DNA of 54,308 nucleotides from Pseudomonadota bacterium. GTDB lineage: Bacteria; Desulfobacterota; Syntrophobacteria; Syntrophobacterales; Syntrophobacteraceae. Shown piece after piece: positions 16,680 to 25,101 of the stretch (the stretch's first letter is position 1; each line of letters starts with the position of its first letter). The stretch is from contig JAEZHY010000232.1 of NCBI GenBank assembly GCA_023416335.1, positions 1 through 54,308 on the forward strand, given 5' to 3'. The notes beneath the pieces were generated by a model. It was not told the DNA's origin. It searched no databases and was given only the letters and a program-made list of their open reading frames with translations. The translations under genes were made by a program, and so were the position numbers.

Positions 16680-18413
16680 TCAACCGTTGCAGGCGCGATC
16701 TTTACCGGCGATCCGCATGCTGTCTCTGGTTTCCACCAGGGTGAACCGACTCTCGGCGCCCTTGTAGTAAAGAAGGGCCTCCCCGCCGGGTCCGTACCTG
16801 TGCGCTTCCACTCTGACCAGTGTCAGCGGCTCCAGGCTTTCTTCTTTTGCAGAGAACCTGTCAGCGTTTATTTCCTTCGCCTTAGTGACCTTCCGGTTTC
16901 GGTGAAGAATGATCATCTGATCGCAATCGGAATGGATCGAACTGGAGTATTTCACATCCTCGGCGCTCATGATCTCAGAGGCACCGTTTTCGCGTTTCCG
17001 CGGTTGCGCGATGACGACGATGGGAATCTCCGTTTCTTCGGCCAGAAGCTTGAAGCCGAGAATCGCCTGGGACAGGGCTTCATTAACTTTGTCGGAGCGG
17101 CAGAGAAGGTGCAAATTATCGAATACTGCAAACCTGATCCCATATCGGTTGATTGCTTCCCCTATCGAATTCAGGAGGTCCTCGACCTTCCCAAATTTGA
17201 AGGCGTGCCCGAAATAGAGCGGAGCGTTTTCGAGCAGCACCCGGGCGTTTTGAATATCGCGCAAGGAGGGGTTCTCGATCCGGTATTGCGCCTGAATGAT
17301 TTTCCGAATGAGCCTTTCGGGTCGCATCTCCAAGCAGAAGAAAAGGGAAGGGACCCAATTGAGAACTAAATTCCGGGTTATATCGAGGCACCAGGTTGTT
17401 TTCCCGGTTTTCGGAAGAGCCGTAACGATGATGAGGTCACCGGGCCTCCAGCCGCAAATAATGCGGTTGACGTTCTCCCATGGGGTGAGGATCCCGCCGC
17501 GGTCCTGTCCGGCTTCGATTTCGCCGTGCAGGAGATCAAGAGCCGTCTGAGCAGTCACTATGCCCGGAAGTGAGAACTGCTTGGAATTGGTGAGATATTT
17601 CCGGAAATCCTCAGGGGCGTATTTCTGGAAAAAATCGTTTGCATCCTTTACGGGTAGGACCACATTCCAGCAGCGGTTATAACCAAGACGCTTCGCAACG
17701 GTGCGGGCGCCCTTTTGCCCGGCTTCATCTGCGTCGTAGCAGATATAGATTTTCTTGCACTTCTCCAGAGCTTCCACCCATGCTGCATCAAACGACCCGG
17801 CTCCCGCCGTGATGCCGATCGCGTTATCGAAACCGTTCTGCAGAAGGGTTATCGCGTCGAGCTCGCCCTCGGTGAGGATTACCTCGTCAAATTTCGCCAC
17901 TGCATTACCGTTGAACAGGACTGACCTGCAGCCGAATTCCCGCTCGAATGCTTTTTCCGCCGGCGGCAGCGCGCGATATTTGACATTCGCCCACTCCGAT
18001 CCGGACAGGAGAGGAATTGAAAGCCAGCGCTTTCCGTCTTTTACCTTCACCCCGAGCTTGAAACGGTTGATCGACGCCATTGAGATCCCGCGCGAACTCA
18101 GGTACTGCTGCGCGTCATAGTCCTTGAAGATATTCGCGTGACAGGCCTCTACGTCTTCCGGCTTCGGCTTCGCCCAGGTGGTTTTACGCGCTGCAGGGTG
18201 AACCGCTTCCTCGATGTCGCCCTGAGATTTCATCAGAGTGAACAGGTTGCCGGTCACCTGACATTTTTTACAGTCCCAGGCCCCGCCGTCGGCTTTTGCC
18301 ATGTAGAAGTGAAACCCGGTGTCTCCGCACATGGGGCAGACTTTCAGGTTTATCTGGTCGCCGCGGTTCCGGTGCTCCCAATTTTTTGAGCGGATATATT
18401 CAGTCGGCTGCAT
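16680..18413 (-). CDS. Primase-helicase (Twinkle/T7 gp4-like)
   Basis: This 577-residue bifunctional replication protein starts with a zinc ribbon (Cys26, Cys29, Cys48, Cys51). A TOPRIM primase domain follows with the acidic TEGELDAI and YDADEAG motifs (about 195-260). The C-terminal RecA/DnaB-like helicase has Walker A ALPKTGKTT (about 350) and Walker B FAVFDNLHLL. It would prime and unwind the element's own DNA. It overlaps the upstream O-like gene by 14 bases, so the two are translationally coupled; an initiator next to its helicase is the classic phage arrangement. AGAGGAAATCC precedes the ATG. Length is typical. Confidence 0.92.
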   Translation of the reverse strand: MQPTEYIRSKNWEHRNRGDQINLKVCPMCGDTGFHFYMAKADGGAWDCKKCQVTGNLFTLMKSQGDIEEAVHPAARKTTWAKPKPEDVEACHANIFKDYDAQQYLSSRGISMASINRFKLGVKVKDGKRWLSIPLLSGSEWANVKYRALPPAEKAFEREFGCRSVLFNGNAVAKFDEVILTEGELDAITLLQNGFDNAIGITAGAGSFDAAWVEALEKCKKIYICYDADEAGQKGARTVAKRLGYNRCWNVVLPVKDANDFFQKYAPEDFRKYLTNSKQFSLPGIVTAQTALDLLHGEIEAGQDRGGILTPWENVNRIICGWRPGDLIIVTALPKTGKTTWCLDITRNLVLNWVPSLFFCLEMRPERLIRKIIQAQYRIENPSLRDIQNARVLLENAPLYFGHAFKFGKVEDLLNSIGEAINRYGIRFAVFDNLHLLCRSDKVNEALSQAILGFKLLAEETEIPIVVIAQPRKRENGASEIMSAEDVKYSSSIHSDCDQMIILHRNRKVTKAKEINADRFSAKEESLEPLTLVRVEAHRYGPGGEALLYYKGAESRFTLVETRDSMRIAGKDRACNG

Positions 18414-19236
18414 GGATTTCCTCTGGAATTACTGAATCAAGAAGGGTGCCGGTCTTTTGTCTGGTGGAATTTGCCGGAGAACACGGCCTGGACGATCTGC
18501 GTTCCTCGGGTCTGAAATTTCGGATTATCCCGCGCAGGTAGTTTTCTTTTTTCCCCGCCAGGAAATGCTCTTCATCGATGTACTTTCTGATACCGCCGAT
18601 GACCTTCCAGGTTTCGAACTCCGACCAATAGGACAACTCCGAAATGAGGATACTGTCTTTTACTTTCCCTGAGGTTCTGGTGCGCGCTATGGCTTGAAAA
18701 GCCTCGCGGATTGTTTCCTTTTCTGCTGAAGAGTAACGGAAAAAGAGGTCGTCAAAGGAAGGTGATCCGACCAGTTCAGGTGGGGCTCCGCCATTCGAGT
18801 TCGAATGCGGATTGTCTTTTATTGTCTTTTGTCTTTTGAGGTCCCCAATAATGGGGATAGAACTGTTGCCATTTTGGGGGATAGACCTATCCCCATTATT
18901 GGGAATATTCCCTTTTTTGGGGATAGGTCGCCAGTCTGCATACTGTTTATTAATTCCAATGGTTAGCGCTTTCCTGTCCCCATTATTGGTGATAGATAGA
19001 ATCTTCTTTGAAACCAAACCGTGAATGAGTCGAGATGCTTTCACGCGGGAGATACCGGTCATCTCGTGAATCTGTCCGAGCGGAATTTGGTCGGCCTTCT
19101 TATTAAATCCATAAGTTTTCCTGATGACGGTCCAAACAACCTGGCACTCTTGGCCAGCCAGACGAACCCGCGCCAATGCTTCTACTAGCTCGTTTGCTAT
19201 ACGGACATAGCCGTCTTCCAGTTGCGGGCCGCTCAT
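18400..19236 (-). CDS. Phage replication initiator (O-like, winged-helix N terminus)
   Basis: This 278-residue protein has an N-terminal winged helix (about 5-105) with LEDGYVRIANELVEAL, VWTVIRKTYGFNKKADQI and MTGISRVKASRLIHGLVSKKI, the pattern of phage replication protein O. The middle (about 108-140) is a repetitive linker built on IP-NNGD-like units that is encoded by iteron-like DNA repeats. The C-terminal domain (about 160-255) probably contacts the helicase. As in lambda, the origin may lie inside the gene. GAGGC precedes the ATG at 19236. Downstream it overlaps the primase-helicase gene. Confidence 0.85.
   Translation of the reverse strand: MSGPQLEDGYVRIANELVEALARVRLAGQECQVVWTVIRKTYGFNKKADQIPLGQIHEMTGISRVKASRLIHGLVSKKILSITNNGDRKALTIGINKQYADWRPIPKKGNIPNNGDRSIPQNGNSSIPIIGDLKRQKTIKDNPHSNSNGGAPPELVGSPSFDDLFFRYSSAEKETIREAFQAIARTRTSGKVKDSILISELSYWSEFETWKVIGGIRKYIDEEHFLAGKKENYLRGIIRNFRPEERRSSRPCSPANSTRQKTGTLLDSVIPEEIHAAD
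18843..18996. repeat. Iteron-like repeats, candidate origin inside the O-like gene
   Basis: Five related 19-base units of the form CCCCATTATTGGGGATAGA start at 18843, 18867, 18891, 18909 and 18978, the first three exactly 24 bases apart. Units 3 and 4 sit in a nested palindrome at 18886-18927: outer arms CCTATCCCC/GGGGATAGG, inner palindrome GGGAATATTCCC, AT-only spacers between. The adjoining stretch 18928-18977 is fairly AT-rich. This matches the lambda-type plan of initiator sites within the initiator gene. Confidence 0.6.
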
Positions 19237-19243
19237 AGATGCC

Positions 19244-19480
19244 TCACACGTCCGCCAGGTGGAGAGCCTTGAAAAGCTCGGTTCCAGCCTCTTTGGAGAT
19301 GAAATCCAACCCGGCCGCGGTCACTATCAGGTGTTTGGTCCAAGGCCAATTGATCGACTCTGCTTTTTGAATCCGGTCAAGGGCTTGCCTGCAAATCAGT
19401 TCATCCGATTCGCTCAGGGCTTCGATCCGGTAATCCTCGATTTTCGAGTCGGGTCCGATCTGGAGAACGAGCTTTCTCAT
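19244..19480 (-). CDS. Small hypothetical protein of the element
   Basis: This 78-residue product has mixed alpha/beta character (MRKLVLQIGPDSKIEDYRIEAL...). It overlaps the upstream HTH gene by 4 bases (ATGA) and ends 7 bases before the O-like gene, so it is an ordinary member of the early leftward operon. No motif or membrane segment is visible and I do not recognise the family. Confidence 0.7.
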   Translation of the reverse strand: MRKLVLQIGPDSKIEDYRIEALSESDELICRQALDRIQKAESINWPWTKHLIVTAAGLDFISKEAGTELFKALHLADV

Positions 19481-19707
19481 GCAGTAGCCTCAGCATCGTC
19501 TGCAAATGGTGGCGATGTTAGCGACTGCGGCCATTCGATTTGGTCCACCTTTACGCCAAGCGCCTTTGCAATCCGCTCTTTCTCGTCCTGCCGGGGACAG
19601 GCATACCCGTTTTCAATGAGAGAGATTTTGCTCTGGTGGATTCCCGTTCTCAGGCGAAGATCGAGTTGAGTAAGTCTCCGATGGAATCTTGCTTCTTCCA
19701 GCGTCAT
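19477..19707 (-). CDS. XRE/Cro-type HTH regulator
   Basis: This 76-residue protein is a helix-turn-helix domain of the Cro/C1 family: RRLTQLDLRLRTGIHQSKISLIENGYACPRQDEKERIAKALGV. A short acidic C-terminal tail follows. GGAGG lies 5 bases before the ATG. It is coupled to the next gene by a 4-base overlap and is one of two Cro-type regulators in the element; the other (26985) sits at the divergent control region. It could be a second repressor or an activator of the replication genes. Confidence 0.85.
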   Translation of the reverse strand: MTLEEARFHRRLTQLDLRLRTGIHQSKISLIENGYACPRQDEKERIAKALGVKVDQIEWPQSLTSPPFADDAEATA

Positions 19708-19800
19708 AAAAGCCTCCGTAAATGGAAAGGGCCAAAATCGTTTCCGATAGTGGCCCTAGCATAAGAAATATTTATGATTGTGTCAGAGTACTTAAGGAGA

Positions 19801-20718
19801 TTATCCTGTGGCGTTTTTGTCTCTTAAGTATAGTCTTGGAACTCCAAGCAACTTTCTGCGCTCCTCTGCCGCACACAGCAACTTGTCGATTTTTTCCTTG
19901 GCTCTCTTTCTATAATTCTGGTACTCACCCTCATCTATCCCAAACTCGTCCAGGACGGATTTCTTCGCTCGAACCCCCCTTTCAACATCAATCACCCTAC
20001 ATTGTCGTTCAAGAGCAGCACTTAACCTGAACCTCTGCCATGGTATTACTTTGGGAAAACCTTCATTGAGAATATCTCGCGCGATCTGGTTGATTTTCGT
20101 TTTTACCTGCCGCAAATCCTGACCGCGAAAACAAGCAAATTCAACAGTCAGGTGCCAAGTTGGTGCACCCAGTGGTTTGCGGTAATTGCACCTGATGATG
20201 GGAAGCTCAGATTCAAAACGGGAGAGTAAGCATTGCCAGCGCGGTATAAGATGCTGAGGTAGCTTCACAGTACAGTGTACCTTACGTTCATAATTAAAAA
20301 TCAAACCAGTGGAATTCTCGGCTAGGTATTCCTTTATTGATACCAAGGTATGATTTCCTTCATAATAGAAACCTTTCCCTCCGAGAGCCGCCGAGAAGCG
20401 GAGCAAATCAGGAACAATCCTGTCTTTCAGTTTGCCTTCAATTTCCCATTGTTCGCAGATTCCCGCAAGCAATTCCACATAAGACGGATTCTTAAACTCG
20501 TAAACGGCAGCTTTGCCGGGGTGGGGTAAATCCCAAATATCAACAAGAAGAGGGCAGGGGTCTTTTGGGTAAGAATTACAGCGTCGGATGAATTCCCATC
20601 GCCATCTATGTGCAGATAATTGAGACCAATGATCCAAGATATATTTCAGGGCTGGCCGTGATCTTTTCTTCGTGGGGTCAGTTTTTAGCTCTTCTAAGAG
20701 TTCGTCCCCTTGTAGCAT
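19801..20718 (-). CDS. Unrecognised cargo/replication-region protein A
   Basis: This 305-residue soluble protein starts MLQGDEL. The ATG at 20718 is chosen because GGGAGG lies 4-5 bases upstream. The sequence is rich in Trp, Arg and Lys. The middle contains a stretch HLTVEFACFRGQDLRQV and the C terminus is a basic helical region (GEYQNYRKRAKEKIDKLLCAAEERRKLL). That end could bind nucleic acid, which is inference. I know no family. Base composition is more AT-rich than the flanking phage genes. Its first codons and ribosome site are nearly the same as those of the next gene upstream (20811-22064), suggesting a shared origin or shared translational control. Confidence 0.75.
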   Translation of the reverse strand: MLQGDELLEELKTDPTKKRSRPALKYILDHWSQLSAHRWRWEFIRRCNSYPKDPCPLLVDIWDLPHPGKAAVYEFKNPSYVELLAGICEQWEIEGKLKDRIVPDLLRFSAALGGKGFYYEGNHTLVSIKEYLAENSTGLIFNYERKVHCTVKLPQHLIPRWQCLLSRFESELPIIRCNYRKPLGAPTWHLTVEFACFRGQDLRQVKTKINQIARDILNEGFPKVIPWQRFRLSAALERQCRVIDVERGVRAKKSVLDEFGIDEGEYQNYRKRAKEKIDKLLCAAEERRKLLGVPRLYLRDKNATG

Positions 20719-20810
20719 TCTGCCTCCCGACACGGTCCCGGAAATTTTGAAGGAAAGGGCACCCGGGAGGTGCCTTTTTGAGCTGCAGACTCTATCCCTT
20801 CAAGCTGGGG

Positions 20811-22064
20811 TTACTTGGTTAAGGACCTGTGAATCTCGTACATCACAATCATTGTCTGAAAAACAACTCGCCGGCCGTCTTCCCACCTAAGCGGTTCACC
20901 TTCTTTGATCCCGCCATGTTCCTGGCGCTGTACCAAATCCGAGACCGTCCCCCAATATCCAAGCAGCTGATCAAGAAATGCTTTTTCGGAATTTCCAAGT
21001 CGGTCCGACTTCTGCAGAACTGCTCGGATTCTTGAGACTGTTTTGGACTTGTCCGGATCAGCGCCAGCAGGTTTATGTATGTTCACTAGAGTATCAGCGA
21101 ATTCCTGAAGGGCCTCTCGGCATAAGTGTCCCATCGTGGTAAACTGTTTTTCAGAATCGCTTTCCCAGAGCAAAGATTCGGCCTGGGCCCATTTTCGGTA
21201 AGCAGCATTATAAAATTTCTGAAGTTCCGTCGAGGAAAGGTAATTACGGATTTCCGACTCCACATTTTCAGCAGGTTGTGGAGACCTCTTTAATTCTCGG
21301 TAGTATTGAAGGGCATCCGGTTTTATGTGAAATAAGAAGTATGCATCCGCATTTTGTCGCGACCCCAAAAGACCCTTCTCTGCAAGAATTTCGGCATCTG
21401 TTAAGTTGCCTTCGACCTCAATACCCTCTCCTGCTGTGTATATGAAAAGATCTTCATGCTCACCCTGGCCTTCAGCACAAAGAAATTTACCGCGCTGTCC
21501 TTTAGGTGCGGAGCGCTCCGCTTCGATGAGTTTGCAGAGCAGTTCAATCTGTTCGGGTTCTAGAAGGATGTTATCGCGGAGCATATTCCCCTTTCTCTCG
21601 AGAGCATTTAGGGCCTTTTGGCAATCACTGTCTGAGTACCAGGCCTGTTCAAGTGCAGTGAATATTTCCTCTTGAACGCGAGGGCTAAATTCATCCTGCC
21701 AAACTTTCGAGGGAGCAAGTTCGCCTTCAAGTTTAGGAATTTCGCTGTTTAGTTCCCGGAGATCTGCGCCATATTTCTCATCGGAAAGTGGCACGGAAAG
21801 CAAGTCAGTGGGCCTCATATGCTTTGGAGTCGCGAGCCAATCATGGAGCCACTTCCTCTGATATCTGGCCCAGGAGAGCCGACCATAGATTTGCCCTTGT
21901 TCGTGTCGCGGGAAAATCCGTTCACATCCTGTTGGTTCAGTAGGGTCCGGATATAATGAACTGCTTTTACGATAAGGAACAAGAGTACCTGAGCGGACAA
22001 ACTCGAAAAGGGTAGCCCTGGTGAGATTATAAGGTGAGGTGAATAAGTCCTTCCCTTGCAGCAT
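20811..22064 (-). CDS. Unrecognised cargo protein B
   Basis: This 417-residue protein begins MLQGKDL at 22064, with GGGAG upstream; the longer frame to 22139 lacks a ribosome site. It is acidic and mostly helical. An N-terminal segment (FEFVRSGTLVPYRK) looks like a small HTH or strand-helix element, and there is a long helical middle. The C-terminal 80 residues (IRAVLQKSDRLGNSEKAFLD ... VVFQTMIVMYEIHRSLTK) have the feel of helical abortive-infection or HEPN-type domains, but no R-x4-H catalytic motif can be claimed with confidence. Place and size fit a cargo or anti-phage gene. The following gene A starts 92 bases downstream. Confidence 0.75.
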   Translation of the reverse strand: MLQGKDLFTSPYNLTRATLFEFVRSGTLVPYRKSSSLYPDPTEPTGCERIFPRHEQGQIYGRLSWARYQRKWLHDWLATPKHMRPTDLLSVPLSDEKYGADLRELNSEIPKLEGELAPSKVWQDEFSPRVQEEIFTALEQAWYSDSDCQKALNALERKGNMLRDNILLEPEQIELLCKLIEAERSAPKGQRGKFLCAEGQGEHEDLFIYTAGEGIEVEGNLTDAEILAEKGLLGSRQNADAYFLFHIKPDALQYYRELKRSPQPAENVESEIRNYLSSTELQKFYNAAYRKWAQAESLLWESDSEKQFTTMGHLCREALQEFADTLVNIHKPAGADPDKSKTVSRIRAVLQKSDRLGNSEKAFLDQLLGYWGTVSDLVQRQEHGGIKEGEPLRWEDGRRVVFQTMIVMYEIHRSLTK

Positions 22065-22145
22065 TTCCGTCTCCCGAAGCGGCCGGTGAAATTTATGGGA
22101 GGAAGGGGGCCAGGAATCCATTTTCGCCCTATCTCCCAATTATAG

Positions 22146-22493
22146 CTATTCCGATTCAGGGAAAAGCCTCCCCCCGCCCATGCTGGTATAAAATTCCTGT
22201 AGGTCGGGTTTCGATATCCGGTAATCTTTCCCGATCTTCCCGGCTTTGAGCTTCCCTGCCCTGATCGCCCGCCGTAATGTGTCAGGATGACAGGAAAGGA
22301 GTTCCGCTGCTTCTGTCAGAGTGAATGCGCTTTTTTGATCCATTTCGATTTCCTTTAATGCCATTTCCCATTGCCGGATTCTCTCGTCTTCCGGGAGGCT
22401 CTTATCAATTAATTCGGGATGCTCACGGGCGAGTTTGCTAAGCCTTGCTTTGGATTCTTGGACTGCTTTGAAATCTATCTTCTTTGCTGTCAC
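22146..22493 (-). CDS. Excisionase-like HTH protein
   Basis: This 115-residue protein has a charged helical N-terminal half (about 1-50). The C-terminal MerR/excisionase-type winged helix reads TLTEAAELLSCHPDTLRRAIRAGKLKAGKIGKDYRISKPDLQEF. Its GTG start overlaps the resolvase stop by 4 bases. It may act as the directionality factor for the integrase or assist the resolvase. Confidence 0.85.
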   Translation of the reverse strand: MTAKKIDFKAVQESKARLSKLAREHPELIDKSLPEDERIRQWEMALKEIEMDQKSAFTLTEAAELLSCHPDTLRRAIRAGKLKAGKIGKDYRISKPDLQEFYTSMGGGRLFPESE

Positions 22494-23161
22494 GCTGCCA
22501 ACATCCTATTCACCTGAGTTGCTGCGAATGTTTGTCCGTTCCGAGTGGCAAAGCCTTTCCTTGCGAGTTCGGCTGCGATCATCCTGAGAGACAACCCGGC
22601 CGCCTTCAAAACCTTTGCCTCTGTGATTACCCGCTGCTCTTCCGGATGCTCTTCCAGGTGGATCCCGTTATCAGACAAGCGGAAGCCGTAAGGAATGGAA
22701 CCCACCAGTTCATTTTTACCCTTCTTCGCCTGCATTGCGGCCTTTGTTCTGGCGCCGATAATGAGCCGTTCATATTCGGCAAAAGCATCAATCATACGGC
22801 GCATCAGTATGTTGCTCGGCTCATCGGCTTCCGTGCCTTCCCCGGCGGCCGATACGATCCGGGCACCCTTCCTGGAAACTGCGCTCTCGATCATAGCAAC
22901 CTTGATCGGATCGCGGCCCAAGCGGTCACGCTTCGCAACAAGAAGAATGTCGCCCTTTCCGAGAACCCCGATTGCCTCCAGGAGTGCTGGCCTTTTCTCG
23001 AGTCCGCAGGCCCCGGAAATTCCCTCATCGCTGAATACTTGGCCCAAAGCGAGCCCGTTCCGGTCTGCATAGCCCGCACAAGCGTTTTTCTGTGCGGTAA
23101 GTCCCGCTCCCGATTCCGCCTGATCTTCGGTCGATACTCTCAGGTATGCGATTGCTCTCAT
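22490..23161 (-). CDS. Serine recombinase (resolvase/invertase family)
   Basis: This 223-residue protein has the N-terminal resolvase catalytic domain with nucleophile Ser10 (YLRVSTEDQ), DEGISGA, the AKRDRLGRD arginine cluster, and the long E-helix (LMRRMIDAFAEYERLIIGARTKAAM). A C-terminal HTH follows (SLRMIAAELARKGFATRNGQTFAATQVNRML). It is complete, with GGGAG upstream. Because the element already has a tyrosine integrase, this enzyme probably resolves multimers or inverts a segment. It is the first gene of the leftward replication operon, and a good promoter lies at 23204-23231. Confidence 0.93.
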   Translation of the reverse strand: MRAIAYLRVSTEDQAESGAGLTAQKNACAGYADRNGLALGQVFSDEGISGACGLEKRPALLEAIGVLGKGDILLVAKRDRLGRDPIKVAMIESAVSRKGARIVSAAGEGTEADEPSNILMRRMIDAFAEYERLIIGARTKAAMQAKKGKNELVGSIPYGFRLSDNGIHLEEHPEEQRVITEAKVLKAAGLSLRMIAAELARKGFATRNGQTFAATQVNRMLAA

Positions 23162-23203
23162 TGTCGGCTCCCGGTTTTGGGTTTATCTCGCTTCATGTGC
23201 GTT

Positions 23204-23231
23204 AACATATGCTAAACTATGCAGAAGTCAA
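23204..23231 (-). promoter_or_regulatory. Sigma-70-type promoter for the resolvase/replication operon
   Basis: On the minus strand TTGACT (23231-23226), a 16-base spacer and TATGTT (23209-23204) lie about 45 bases upstream of the resolvase ATG. Two TATGC half-sites spaced 10 bases apart fall inside the spacer and could be operator sequence. Confidence 0.55.
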
Positions 23232-23288
23232 TAAAAAAGTGTTACACAGGGTTCCCCTCGTAACATCTCAGCCGAATATTGATTATTG

Positions 23289-23308
23289 GACACTTTGGAC
23301 CAAGTGTC
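23289..23308. promoter_or_regulatory. Operator-like palindrome in the 370-base divergent region
   Basis: GACACTT, six bases, AAGTGTC form an inverted repeat between the leftward resolvase gene and the rightward secreted-protein gene (23535). A second repeat, CTAGAC ... GTCTAG, lies at 23372-23398. These look like regulator sites for one or both genes. The rest of 23162-23534 is AT-rich and non-coding. Confidence 0.4.
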
Positions 23309-23534
23309 TAACTTATCGTCTTCAATGGAATTTGAAGTGAGGGGTCAGAAATTCAGTTCAGAGAATTTTCTCTAGACATATAGAGCATGTGGGTCTAGTG
23401 TAAAGGGTACGGGAAACAGCGCGGAACGCGAACCTGTCTAAGAAATTAGGCTACCAACCTAAATCTGAAAACCGATTTTAAATTGGACAATAGAGAATTA
23501 GGATTTGGCTCACGAATAAAATCAAGGAGGTGCC

Positions 23535-24515
23535 ATGAGCCACAGGTCAGCCCGTTTGCTTCGTGTCTTGTCTTTTGCCGCTATCGCCATTTTACTTCCT
23601 GTATTCGTGCAGGCAGCACAGAAATGTGACTTTGAAGAAGAATTACTCAAGCTTTATGACGAGGCAAATCGTAATCGCTTAAAATTCGCAGAACAGCAAA
23701 CGCAAATCCTGAGCCAGCTAGAAGCGATTGTCAGTAAATGTAAGAATAAAGAAAAAGCTGTCAGAGAGCAATTGAACCAGGATGATAACGCCAAATTTAA
23801 TACTCTGCTTGAGCGTAGAAACATCGTTGAACTCGGTTCTTTAGTAGAAAGCAGGAGGGTGCGTGACTTGCAAGTGCTGCGTAGGCTCGCCATTCTTGCA
23901 GAAAAAGATGTACGCTGGCCCGAAGTCCCAAATGAGGACCATCCTGATTTCATATATTACGTAATTTTATCCATAGCTAGAGAAAGACTTTATAATCTCG
24001 TTGATATTAGCACATCTGAATCCATAATGTGCAGCGTGGAATCAGCTATCAATATTATTGAACAAGAAGCCATCGACAAAATATCCCGAATGGACGATTC
24101 GCATCTTAAAAAATTCTCAGCTCTGACTGATCGCCTTCTGGTGAAATACAATGTGAAAGTGCTGGATTACGAGAAACTCTCAATTGAGGATCGGCAGAGT
24201 GTATCTGGTGCCGCTGAAAGTGCCCAGCCCTATATTAGAATGGTAAACCTTCTAAGAGATTATGAAATTCTAAAGCTCCTGAGTAAAGCGAGTGAAATGG
24301 TTTACCAGTCCGACCGCAATGACATAATTATTTATGGGGGAGATTATGATTCGGTTGGCAAATCGATTAATGAGAAAGCCATTATTGCAAATTCGTATGG
24401 GGAATCGCTCAAGACTGCCATAGCGATATTAAGGGTGATTGATAAGAGAATCCCCTCGGAAGACGCTAAAGACATTAAAAAGCTTGCGGACGAACTTGGA
24501 AAGAAGCCAAAGTGA
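23535..24515 (+). CDS. Secreted/periplasmic protein of unknown function
   Basis: This 326-residue protein has a clear Sec signal peptide: basic SHRSARLLR, then hydrophobic VLSFAAIAILLPVFVQA, with likely cleavage after VQAA near residue 28. The mature part is helical with coiled-coil potential (QQTQILSQLEAIVSKCKNKEKAVREQ) and carries three cysteines, which could form a disulfide. AAGGAGG lies 5 bases before the ATG. It stands alone on the plus strand within a leftward module, is markedly more AT-rich, and has its own promoter region with palindromes. That is the profile of a prophage lysogenic-conversion (moron) gene. Function unknown. Confidence 0.85.
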   Translation: MSHRSARLLRVLSFAAIAILLPVFVQAAQKCDFEEELLKLYDEANRNRLKFAEQQTQILSQLEAIVSKCKNKEKAVREQLNQDDNAKFNTLLERRNIVELGSLVESRRVRDLQVLRRLAILAEKDVRWPEVPNEDHPDFIYYVILSIARERLYNLVDISTSESIMCSVESAINIIEQEAIDKISRMDDSHLKKFSALTDRLLVKYNVKVLDYEKLSIEDRQSVSGAAESAQPYIRMVNLLRDYEILKLLSKASEMVYQSDRNDIIIYGGDYDSVGKSINEKAIIANSYGESLKTAIAILRVIDKRIPSEDAKDIKKLADELGKKPK

Positions 24516-24580
24516 AGTTCGCAGTCTCAGCCAGCTTCCTTTCTAGTTGTTCAGTGTTTCCATGGCCAAACGAGAACGGG

Positions 24581-25078
24581 TTATCTTCTGCCAAGCGGGC
24601 TCACTCTGCCTGAATCGCCAATCTTCATTTGATAGTGCCCTTTCTCGTCTGTCAGATGTTTTTTGAGTGTGACCTGGTAGGCTTTGAAAAGGGCTTCGAC
24701 ATCCGTGTGCACAAGTTTTCCCGTGGATTTTCGCTGATTGCAGTCCTGGCACACGAGCCAGGTCTTATCGAGCGCATTCTCATGCCGGTTCACAAAATGC
24801 TCGTCATTGCAGACCGGAAAGGGCTTTCCGTTCTCGTCAATGATCCGGGTTTCCCGGCAGCAGGGGCATTTGCCCTCGTACCACGTCAAGATACAAGAGA
24901 TATGCGCCCTTCGTGTGGCTCTGGATAGCTTCCGGCGCTTCAGTGGAAGGGAATCTTTGATTTCGGTTAGATCCTGCGACATGCGGTCAAGTCGCTCGAG
25001 CACTCTCGAGAAATCCGTTGCCCTGACCAATACGGCCGCAGGGTCTCCCGTAGTGTGAACTGCTTTCGGCTCTGCCAT
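24581..25078 (-). CDS. HNH-type endonuclease-like protein
   Basis: This 165-residue protein has an N-terminal coiled-coil-prone region (DFSRVLERLDRMSQDLTEIKDSL). A zinc-bound beta-beta-alpha nuclease core follows: CPCC (about 83-86), DEHFVNRHEN and CQDCNQRK. The paired CxxC motifs and the H-x3-R-H-x-N stretch are typical of HNH proteins. AGGAGG lies 5 bases before the ATG at 25078. In phages such genes sit beside packaging genes or act as homing nucleases; here it ends the early leftward operon. It is convergent with the secreted-protein gene. Confidence 0.8.
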   Translation of the reverse strand: MAEPKAVHTTGDPAAVLVRATDFSRVLERLDRMSQDLTEIKDSLPLKRRKLSRATRRAHISCILTWYEGKCPCCRETRIIDENGKPFPVCNDEHFVNRHENALDKTWLVCQDCNQRKSTGKLVHTDVEALFKAYQVTLKKHLTDEKGHYQMKIGDSGRVSPLGRR

Positions 25079-25101
25079 AAATGCCTCCTACAGAAGTGAT
25101 A

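Noticed and set aside
18843..18996. CRISPR array
   Set aside because: The repeats are short (19 bases), imperfect, inside a coding region and spaced too closely for spacers; iterons explain them better.
22146..23161. Insertion sequence or transposon unit
   Set aside because: The resolvase and HTH gene lack a transposase and terminal inverted repeats; they fit as native parts of the tRNA-Val element.
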